Source: Mesorhabditis belari (lineage: Eukaryota; Nematoda; Chromadorea; Rhabditida; Rhabditidae). From it: DNA of 64,000 nucleotides. Every line of letters begins with the position of its first letter. Positions within the stretch are counted from its first letter, which is position 1. The stretch is taken from contig CAUEEP010000740.1 of NCBI GenBank assembly GCA_958450365.1, forward strand, positions 3,509,001-3,573,000, given 5' to 3'. The position numbers and the translations under genes were made by a program. Shown in pieces: positions 56,101 to 64,000 of the stretch. The notes beneath the pieces were generated by a model. That model saw only the letters and a list, made by a program, of their open reading frames with translations. It did not search any database and was not told the origin of the DNA.

Positions 56101-58003
56101 CTAAAAACTCGATTAAGGACGATCAATTTCAGATGTGGGAAAAGGTGGATTGTGAAGAAGAAAATGGAGAAGAAGAATTGCCGATAGAAATCCCGCGAGA
56201 TGATGTAATGTTATCCGGTGGATTGGCTGCATCACAAGAAAATAGTCCCGATAAAACCCTTCCATACACGATTCACTTGGAGACACCGTCGAAATCGCTC
56301 GAGAATCAAGATGAAGTTTGTTCTATTTTCAATATAAAAATGATAGCTATAACTAGCTCAAAGATTGTTTTAAAATCTAAAATAGAAGCTCATTTGAAAG
56401 AGTTAGAAAAAAATTGTTTTTACAATTTTACAAACTTATGTAATCAAATGAGCTCTATCTAGAAAGAACTAAAACTAGAAGCTAGAGCTAGAAGCTAGAG
56501 CTAGAGCTAGAAGCTAGAGCTAGAAGCTAGAGCTAGAAGCTAGAGCTAGAAGCTAGAGCTAGAAGCTAGAGCTAGAAGCTAGAAGCTAGAGCTAGAGCTA
56601 GAAAGAACAAGCTCTTGCTTTCTAGAAGCTAGCTCTAACGGAAATATTTAGTCATTTATTTATTACTCATTGTCATTTATCGATTACAAATTATACACGC
56701 TAGCGAAAAATTTCATTCGTTAGCGGCTGAATTTCGTAAACGGCTACGACATATATGTAGATAAAAGCCTGCTTATCCATACCCTAATTAAGCCTGTTAT
56801 CTATTTTTGCTTTCAGATGGAGAACGAATATTTCAATTTGACTTCATCTCCTTATCTCTCCACTTATTCCTCTCTTTCATCAATTCATCGAATCCCCGAA
56901 ATGCCCACTGGATCTTTGGAAACTTCGTAAGTTATCTAGAATTTGTTATTGCTTTGAAAAGGCTTTCATTTCGTTTCGAAAGTCAGTTTTTCCATTATCT
57001 AATCCCTTTCCAGTGTCTTCGACAATATCCAACATTTCTCGAATCGTCGCCCGCTCATTTTCAGCCCAGAAAGAACTCCGATGACTCTCAAAAAGCCCAG
57101 AAGAAGTTTACCCGTTCTAAAAGAAATGGTAAATAATCAATTTCAATATTAGATTTTATTTCTTTTATAGAAAAATATCTATGACCAATTTGGAAAATTT
57201 CAGCAAAAGCCGATCACTCAATCGATCCCTTCAATTTCGAGATCGCTTTCCGTTTGCACGGTGAGACTTATAACCCTAAGGCCTTCTTTACTATTATATA
57301 ATATTCAGGAAATCCACTCAGCTCCATCAGTCATCAATCAGTCATTCTCTCCACAAATTCTTGAACCATTAGAACCATTGGAGACAAATCAAATCCCGAT
57401 TCTTCTACTCGAACCGATTAAACAAGAGATCTCTCATCAAAATCCGTCAATTCTTCAAAAACGTCACACAATCTCAAGCACTCCTTTAACTACAATATCA
57501 AAAGGAAAAAGAAGAAGAGAGATTGAAGAAGATGGAGAGAAAACTGAAAGATTCATCACACCAAGGAAACCATTGAAACCAGTGAGCAGACAAGAATTAA
57601 ATAAGTAGAAAATCGAAATCAAAAAAGAAATACTTTAAAGTTTAAGAATTAAGATATTCAATTTTAGAAATTGATTATTTTACTGCAATTACTTTACCTT
57701 ACTGTAAACAGTCTGCAGTTGTCTAGAAGTGTTCAGAGTTCTCTGTAAACTTCGTCAAATCAAATAAGGCCAACAGTCTCGTTTCTGAAGACAAAATTTT
57801 TTTTGAAACAATTCTTATCTTTTGGAGAGTTTATAGTGCATAAAACTAACATTAAAGTAATATATTTTAAATAAAAGATATGATTTCAGTTCGCCCGTCG
57901 TTGGTTGAGAATTGTTTACGGGACAACGATTGCACAACGAGAAGTCACCGCAGCCGCGCATGAATTCCTTCGACACCGAAGAGAAAGTCAAGGATCTATG
58001 TGA
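53198..58003 (+). CDS. Unrecognised Ser/Pro-rich basic protein, probably nuclear
   Basis: Ten exons join in phase without a stop: 53198-53363, 53476-53594, 55133-55233, 55923-56088, 56133-56315, 56817-56926, 57014-57128, 57204-57260, 57309-57581 and 57890-58003. They total 1404 nt (467 residues). The product is Ser/Thr/Pro-rich with many SP and TP sites, often beside basic residues (TPRR, SPSR, SPERTP, TPRKP), which fits CDK or MAP-kinase substrates. It has basic clusters (RLRRNVRR, KGKRRRE), an acidic stretch (CEEENGEEELP) and a helical C-terminus (RRWLRIVYGTTIAQREV). I do not recognise the family. If the GTGAGC donor at 57582 is not used, the frame runs on to a stop at 57606-57608, an alternative end 8 residues later (SRQELNK). 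Nothing points to a frameshift here. Introns 2, 3 and 5 hold hairpins, MITEs and satellites. Confidence 0.75.
53648..53775. mobile_element. Near-perfect hairpin of about 60-bp arms in intron 2
   Basis: TTTTTTTGATAAAAAGATAATGAAGCTATGAAGC... is mirrored by GCTTCATAGCTTCATTATCTTTTTATCAAAAAA. The arms meet at AAAAAGTCTTTGGACTTTTT. Arm identity is very high, which suggests recent origin. Confidence 0.85.
54368..54587. mobile_element. MITE family B, long form, in intron 2 of the Ser/Pro-rich gene
   Basis: ACCGTATTTTCTCTAATAGTAGTGCACC at the left is inverted as GGTGCACTACTATTAGAGAAAATACGGT at the right. The unique interior of about 165 bp is shared with the truncated copy at 38570-38729. Confidence 0.85.
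55330..55797. mobile_element. Two fused MITE family A copies (A4, A5) in intron 3
   Basis: The unit starts ACCGTAAATACTGTAATAGT and ends ATTACAGTATTTACGGT. The internal block (CATAATGACG.TGCGGAG.. through ..AAAAACTTTTGC.ACTACGC) occurs twice, at 55361-55555 and 55561-55755. The terminal inverted repeats flank only the whole. It is a tandem or recombinant dimer with a single pair of ends. Confidence 0.85.
56462..56625. repeat. GCTAGAGCTAGAA satellite in intron 5
   Basis: About 12 copies of a 13-14-mer, GAAGCTAGAGCTA with variants, built from the palindrome AGCT and CTAG. Confidence 0.95.
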
Positions 58004-58127
58004 TTCATAGATTTTTTACAAAAATAACTTTCAAGAATACAATAGGAATTCTTGTTTTTCTTGTTTTCTAAAGAAAGATAAGATTGGACAAATGTTTTTT
58101 CTTATAGAACGCTTGGTTTCAAAAGAA

Positions 58128-58470
58128 GCTAGCAATTGAATTCAGCTAGCAATTGAATTCAACTAGAAATTGAATTCAGCTAGCGATTGAATTCAGCTAG
58201 CGATTGAATTCAGCTAGCAATTGAATTCAGCTAGCAATTGAATTCAGCTAGCAATTGAATTCAGCTAGCAATCAACAGGACAGCAGAATTGAACAGCAGC
58301 AGTCAGCAGCAATTGAAGCATGATTCAGCTAGAATTGAATCGGCTCGGCATTCAGCTAACAATTGAATTCAGCTAGCAATTGAATTCAGCTAACAATTGA
58401 ATTCAACTAGCAACTGAATTCAGCTAGCAATTGGATTCAGTTAGCAATTGAATTCAACTAACAATTAGAT
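58128..58470. repeat. 17-bp satellite ATTGAATTCAGCTAGCA
   Basis: About 17 copies of AATTGAATTCAGCTAGC, interrupted at 58275-58345 by a degraded stretch with CAGCAGCA words. It starts about 125 bp after the stop of the Ser/Pro-rich gene, so it could be in its 3' region. Confidence 0.95.
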
Positions 58471-58479
58471 TCCTTTCTT

Positions 58480-59370
58480 CAGAACGATCTTATTTATATC
58501 CCAATGCCATAATTTTCTATATTTTCTATCGATTCTTTTGTGAGTTCTTGTCTCTTTTTCCAGTCTTTTGAAATATTTAGAATCTGGATTTTTCTCTCTC
58601 GTTTCCATCTAGTCCTTTACGATATTTTTACATCCAATTATGCTTGTTTAAGCTTTTAATACTGTATACTGTTTTGCTGATTGCTTTTTTTACTTTAACA
58701 ATTTGAAGGACACATACAATGTTTGCTTCTTTCATAAATTGCACAGTTGTATAAACAAACGAAAAAAATGTCTAACATGGGATTAGGGAAATGTTTGTAT
58801 TACAAAGAAATATAAGAAAACCCCTCAGTGTCAAGAGGTCAAGAAATTGCAATAGATTTAAGGCCAAGAACATTGTTTCATCTCTTCTTTTTCTCCATCT
58901 AGCAACTCATGTTTACCAAGCACTTGTTCACTGGGTATTCGTTTTTATTGCAAAACCCTTCACAACTCATCTCCGAACAGACAAACATATTCATTTTACT
59001 AGATTTGTTTCTATTAGACAGGTTCTTCGGTTATAATTTCGATTTGAATTCCAATGAACAACTCAAGAGTGTAAAGGGAAAACTTTCCTCTTGACTTGAT
59101 CCCGAAAATCTCGCAGAACTATTTTGCAGACTTTGCTTACAGATTCGGATTCGGATTCTTCATTCAATTTTTGATCGAATGAGCTATCCGCTTTGAAATC
59201 CCCACATTCGAATTCGGATTCGGATTCAGATTCTTCATTCAATTTTCTATCAAATGAGCTAAATCCGCTAAATCCCGACAGAAATCCCGACGAAATCCCG
59301 ACAGTAATCTTCTCTAGTCAAGGTTTTCCCCAGTTAACAATGGTAATAGGATTTTCGGTACTATCCTGTT
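58480..59370. other. Intergenic, no gene seen
   Basis: 59145-59235 contains a duplicated GATTCGGATTC..TTCATTCAATTTT stretch, and 59265-59300 repeats AATCCCGACAG. Open frames at 58791-59094 have no recognised motif. Confidence 0.4.
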
Positions 59371-59373
59371 ATA

Positions 59374-59660
59374 TTGGGTTGATGGAAAAGTCCTTTCCGA
59401 TTTTTTGGGAGAGTACCTTAAATTTGTCGAATTTTTGACGTTTTATAGCTCATCCTAAAGCTGAATTCAAGACGGATCGATTGGTAAAAACCGTTTTGAG
59501 ATATCTCTTTTCTAAAAGTTTTTACAGCTATTTTAGTAAAGGGCGGCAGAGCCAAAAAATGGTCTTGAATTCAGCTTTAGGATGAGCTATAAAACGTCAA
59601 AATTGGACAAATTTAAGGTACTCTCCCAAAAAATCAGAAAGGACTTTTCCATCAACCCAA
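59374..59660. mobile_element. Mariner-like MITE with TA target duplication
   Basis: The terminal repeat TTGGGTTGATGGAAAAGTCC is inverted at the right end as GGACTTTTCCATCAACCCAA, and both ends abut TA. The arms extend inward through CTTTAGGATGAGCTATAAAACG. The TTGGGTTG...AAAAGT pattern resembles terminal repeats of the mariner family. There is no transposase frame. Confidence 0.8.
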
Positions 59661-59699
59661 TACATCCCCATTGTGTACCCCAAGTTAGACTACTTTAAA

Positions 59700-60395
59700 A
59701 TGTTTAGATTGAGTTTAAGCTATGTTTAAGATATGTTTAAGATATGTTTAAGATAGGCTTTGTTCAAGTAGATAAAGCAATATTATAAATCCAAAATGAT
59801 TAGCTCAATTGACATGCGGATTTATAATAGGAGAGTACAGGATTTTCTATGATGCCTGAAAACTGGAAATACTCTAAAAACATTTTTCCAACATTGAAAT
59901 GAGGATTTCAGGCCATTTTTTTTGACACTTATCCTTTAAACGAGAAATTTTTTATGTTTCTAGATGAAACCAGCTGAAAGTGCAAAGGAAATCTTCCAAA
60001 ATGGGTCTCCTAGCGACAAGGATTTCAACAACAAAAATATTTGCACAAACAGAGAACGCTGACATTCAAACTGATGGCAGCAATGTTGTGAGCTGACAAA
60101 AGTTAAAAGACTTTACCTTTTTACCTTTCAGTATTTAGAATTATTTGGTTTTCATTTGGTTTTATTGGGCTAGTTCATCTCAAAATGTGCATCCAATTTC
60201 TCTGCTTTCTGAAATTTTCATTCAAAAATAAAAACACTTCCTTAAAATGAATGCCATAAATTTCCGTCCCGAGCTCGCCGCTTTTTTCAATTTCATTTTG
60301 AATCTCTAAAAGATATTGAAAGATCTTTTCAAACAGTATTTGAGCAATTTTTTGAAAATTCATAACTTTCAGAGGTTTAAAGTTTAAAGAAGTTT
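59700..60395. other. Intergenic; one weak exon candidate at 60001-60090
   Basis: 59715-59755 repeats GTTTAAGATAT. At 60001 ATGGGTCTCCTAGCGACAAGG opens a 29-codon frame closed by a GTGAGC donor, which could be a 5' exon of a gene such as the nicotinamidase downstream, but no partner exon proves it. A minus-strand frame at 60175-60363 is unsupported. Confidence 0.3.
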
Positions 60396-60400
60396 ACCTT

Positions 60401-60652
60401 ACCGTAAATACTGTAATAGTACCCCACCCCCATAATGACGGTGCGGAGTGTTGCGTAGTCTAGCTTTGAGCGAGTTTTTCTCGACACTGGTTTATGCTAC
60501 AATGCGCGCTTAAGGAGCAAAAAAAAAGCCCTGAATTTCAGCTATTTTTTGATACCAAAGACGCTTTTTTTGAAAGTACGGGCGCTTTGAAAAAAATGAA
60601 ATACTAAAAAACTTTTGCGACTACGCGACTGTACTATTACAGTATTTACGGT
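60401..60652. mobile_element. MITE family A, copy A6
   Basis: Starts ACCGTAAATACTGTAATAGT and ends ATTACAGTATTTACGGT, same orientation as the copy at 49615. It lacks the right-hand GAGGGGGGTGGGGTA block present in the others, so the right arm carries a deletion. Confidence 0.9.
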
Positions 60653-60659
60653 AATTATT

Positions 60660-62700
60660 TTCACGAAATTTTTCTTTCGAGCTGGGAAATTCTGGAGATT
60701 TTATCATTTTACCCGTTTTATTACACGATTAAAAACTCGATCATAAAAGATATGAAAAGCATTCTTGTTTTTTTTCAGGAAATCTTTCTGCGAGCTGGGT
60801 GGTTCGAAGCCCATTCTTTCGTGTTATTCATGTTATTCTTTCATGTCTTTCATGTCTTTCATGTCTTCCATGCTTTCATGTCTTTCTTGTTCTTGTTCTT
60901 GTTCTTTCATTTCTTTCTTGTTCTTTTAAAGTTAACAAAATGGTTTGATTATTGGTTACTAAAAAGTACTTTTTAGGCTTTTTGATGAAGCTTTTTTGAA
61001 AAGAAAAATTCGGCTAGACTTTTTCGGGGAAAAGCTCTTTTGGAGGTCTTTTTTTTTCAGATCAGAGAAAACCAATTATGTCCACAGCCGTTCGAAGCCC
61101 ATTCTTTTTTTTGCTTATTCCAATCTTCATTCCAAGTTTTATAGAATAACCTTGACAAAATCAAGTATTTATTCGAACTTCAATGAATAATTGAAATTTC
61201 TAGGCTTTTTATCCGTTATCCGGGTCATTCGAGTGGTAAACTAGAATGTTTTAAAATTCTGAAGTGCAAACATTCTTGATCCCTTTTGCAAATTTCTTCT
61301 CTCCCTCTGCCCCCTCAAGCTCTAGAAGAGGCATATCTTTTAGGTATCCCAAATCCCTTTCTAATGTTACTTTTAATTGCTTTCAAAATCGCATTGGAAT
61401 TCTTTACCAATTATCATTAGAAATTCATCATCTCCCGTTTTTAAAAGAGCAATTTCTCATCTAACACAATAATTGCCATTTTTCGTATTTGATAGTTGTT
61501 TTCCCTGTTTTCATCTCATATTTCGTTTTTTTAAAAAACAAAAGTCACGACACAGCTCGAAGTTCGACAACACTTACAGGCATTTGCTGTAAGGCAGTTG
61601 TTGTAAGGCAATAGAAACAAGCGCGCTCCCGATCATGCCACAGCGACAGCTATAAAGCCCGATGTTAGGCGGGGTTTTTCGGTTGGTGAGTATGATTTTG
61701 TAACGGTGTACAGTTTCCTGAACTCAGAGACGTTTGATAGAACCTGAAAAATACAAGTTACCCAACCATTCTCTCATTACAGAATCCGCAATGGTGGTTG
61801 AAAACTTGATTTAAGTTTTCGGCGTCATAACTTTTTCTAGAGCCAATAGTTTGTTTTATTTTTTGTTACATGGAAGAAATGTTGAGCTTAGATTGTCTTT
61901 GATTGACTCAAGAGGATAAGTGCTTCCGTTAACAGCACAATTTTCTCTTGAGAAAATTGTGCTGTTAACGGGAACAATGAGCCAATCAAATTTCATTAGG
62001 TACCAGTGTCAAAAGCTGGTCACTGGCACTGGTTACTGGCAAACCGTTGAAAAGATTCCGTGATCGGGATAGGGAATTGCAATTATTTCCCTTGAACGAG
62101 GAATTCCTAGTAAGTGTGAAAGTGTGAATATGCAATAAAAAAGAGAAAAACAAAAAATATTGGCTTAGGCTTTAGAAAAAGTGATGACGTGATGATTTAG
62201 AGGTCGAATCGCTACTCAAAAAAAACAAGAGCAATCTTTTATCTCTTAACGACTGCCTAACTTTGTTCGAGCATCCCTTTGAGTCAACTTTTCTTCTATT
62301 CAACTTTTCAAAAAGTTGCAAAAAGTCAATTTGTGCAAAACTCATTTCGATTTTCGACTTTTTGCACTTCAAAAAGTCGCTTCTTTTCATTTTTTTCGAA
62401 GTCTATTCTGCCGAGAGACAAAATTCAATTATCAATCAACAGAACGAAGGCTCAAGGAGACAGACTGCCTTCTTTAGCCGATTATTTGGTGTTTCCTGAA
62501 TCAGCAGTTTTTTTGGTGCTTTTTTCTTCTGACCTTTGAAAAGTCTTTTGGCGATTCTTTGGCAAACACTTCCCTTAACACTTCTATTTTACCCAAATTT
62601 CACAGCTGATTTCTTGACTTGTAATTAGTTGGAATTGGCACGAAAGTTTTCCAAAATCTGCTCCATTTACTGTCACAATTGTCATGTTATTCCTATAGAA
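60660..62700. other. Intergenic or upstream of the nicotinamidase; no proven exon
   Basis: 60838-60925 is a CATGTCTTT / TTCTTGTTC low-complexity stretch. GTTCGAAGCCCATTCTTT occurs at 60803 and 61090, each time after a TTTTTTTCAG-like acceptor. 61928-61969 is a 20-bp perfect hairpin (GTTAACAGCACAATTTTCTC and its inverse) with a 2-nt loop. 62430-62510 contains an open stretch without known motif. Confidence 0.4.
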
Positions 62701-64000
62701 ATGAAGACCTATTTTCTTAGTTTAATCTCTATTATTTCATCTAAGTGTATCTGTATTCAAAAGGCAGAAAGCAATCAGATGGGATCTCACAATAACAATG
62801 AAACGACAAAATTCTATGAGGATTTCCTTGATGATCTTCGACTTTTCAGCGGGGAATCTTTCAATGAAGAAATATGGGGAGATTTGATAGCAGAAATCAC
62901 ATTGGTAAGTCAGGGAAAAGTTCATTGATTTAACGGGTTATCTGGGGGTGGGAAAAATGCGACCTTTTTTTGCGCACCTGGACATTTGCGCACCTTTTTT
63001 TTGCTGGAAAAGGCCTTAGGAAAGGTCGTAGAGCTTCAAAAATATTTCCACATAAGGGAATCGTATGCGTAGATTCAGAATTTTGACAAATCAGACCTCG
63101 CTGACACGTCAAATTTGGGCTAAAAGGCAAAAACTACGCAACTTAACGCTTTTCCGCAGTTTTTGCCTTTTAGCCCAAATTTAAGGTGTCAGCGAGGTCT
63201 GATTTGTCAAAATTCGGAATCTACACATACGATTCCCTTATATGGAAATATTTTCGAAGCTCTACGGCCTTGCCTAAGGCCTTTTCCAGCAAAAAAAAGG
63301 TGCGCAAATGTCCAGGTGCGCAAAAAAAAGGTCGCATTTGTCCCACCCCCGGTTATCTTTCATTTTATTGAAAAAAGTATCCAGGCTTTAGAAAACAGTT
63401 TTCACAGTGTAGGGTGGACACTTCTCATAACCCCACTAAGCCAGATAGCCCACGAATCTCATCTTGTTACCACACAAAAAAAAGCCAAAAGCAAAGCCGT
63501 TAAATCGAGAAAAAAATCGTTGTCCTTTTCTAAAACGTGGTTACTTTTTTTTTTTGAAATGAAATTTAGTGTACACGAGGAACACTCACGAATGAATGGT
63601 ACGAGAAATTGAAAGAAAAAGTGATCACACCACTTGCCAATGTAACTTTTGCACAAAATAATACAATACAAAAATTTTAGCTAAAAATTGCTGTGATTGT
63701 TGTGGATTTTCAAAATGATTTCATCAATGGCTCGTTGAGTGTCAAGGTAGAACAAGAAAAAAAAACTTTGGAGAATGAAGAATTTCAGATTGGAGATGCT
63801 CAAGACAACCCTGATGACGCGATTCAACCATTGAATTCTGTGCTTTCAAATGAGGTTTATTGATGAGTGGAATGTTTAATTAATTGCTTTTACAGAAAAT
63901 CGATATTGTTGTGTATACGTTGGATTGGCATCCGAGTAATCATATCTCATTTCTTGACCATGCACGAGATTCCGATCGACGATTAGCCGTGAAAGATCAG
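62701..64000 (+). CDS. pnc-1: Nicotinamidase (PNC-1-like), 5' portion, cut by window end
   Basis: Catalytic-domain exons are clear: 63681-63746 (IAVIVVDFQNDFINGSL, with the active-site Asp), 63789-63854 and 63896-64000 (VVYTLDWHPSNHISF, whose DWH and second His are metal-binding residues of nicotinamidases). The frame stays open to the window edge. The nucleophile Cys and catalytic Lys lie beyond it. The enzyme hydrolyses nicotinamide to nicotinic acid for NAD salvage, which in nematodes replaces the vertebrate route. The first exon is proposed as 62701-62904: it joins in phase and starts MKTYFLSLISIISS, a possible signal sequence, followed by an acidic FYEDFLDDLRLF region. That N-terminal exon is an inference and another exon could lie between. 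A family E MITE fills much of the first intron. Confidence 0.8.
62944..63350. mobile_element. Palindromic MITE, family E, copy E3, in nicotinamidase intron
   Basis: GGGGGTGGGAAAAATGCGACC at the left is inverted as AAGGTCGCATTTGTCCCACCCCC at the right. The interior (GGCCTTAGGAAAGGTCGTAG, GACCTCGCTGACACG, TTTGGGCTAAAAGGCAAA) matches E1 at 35868. Open frames on both strands over it (for example 63163-63612) are by-products. Confidence 0.9.

Noticed and set aside
63163..63612. 149-residue plus-strand frame in the nicotinamidase region
   Set aside because: Its first half is one arm of MITE E3; the second half has no motif and is out of phase with the catalytic exons.

Overview
The window looks like a piece of nuclear genome from a rhabditid-type nematode. 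The evidence is the short (about 40-50 nt) GT..TTTCAG introns, the AT-rich and homopolymer-rich intergenic DNA, and the gene content: a peptide (FMRFamide-receptor-like) GPCR, a secreted Thr-rich/EGF protein, a two-domain ShK/SXC secreted protein, a nematode-type family-2 sulfotransferase and a PNC-1-like nicotinamidase. All gene models were spliced by eye from reading frame, splice consensus and conserved residues. The species cannot be named from this sequence.

Layout. 1-8830 holds no recognisable gene, only low-complexity DNA, a 9-mer array and a homopolymer-rich tract. 8831-13300 (+) is a complete 12-exon GPCR gene with four palindromic elements in its introns. 13301-16142 is repeats. 16143-20923 (+) is a signal-peptide, Thr/Ser-rich, EGF-like secreted protein of about 15 exons. 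20924-25942 is mostly low complexity and includes a MITE that carries a copy of the GPCR last-exon border. 25943-26289 (+) is a small histone-H1-tail-like gene with two one-base disruptions. 26290-30256 is microsatellite-rich. 30257-33461 (-) is a decayed short-chain dehydrogenase. 33462-39355 holds MITEs and the 3' end of a non-LTR retrotransposon. 39356-40158 (+) is a ShK-domain gene with one frameshift. 40568-42645 (-) is a sulfotransferase, 5'-incomplete, with one apparent frameshift. 42700-53190 is a long repeat-rich interval with a nested MITE cluster, tRNA-like fragments and satellites. 53198-58003 (+) is an intact 10-exon Ser/Pro-rich basic protein that I do not recognise. 58004-62700 holds satellites, a mariner-like MITE and other MITEs. 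62701-64000 (+) is the 5' part of a nicotinamidase gene cut by the window edge.

The genes do not form a pathway or an obvious operon. The main interest lies in non-autonomous palindromic elements: at least nine families, several with multiple copies, nested and chimeric, one sharing host exon sequence with a distant copy. Three otherwise coherent genes need only a one-base correction each time to restore frame, mostly in homopolymers. That suggests either residual long-read assembly error or very recent decay. The dehydrogenase is a true pseudogene by contrast, because it also has a substitution in its catalytic motif. I found no candidate for a wholly new enzymatic or defence system.
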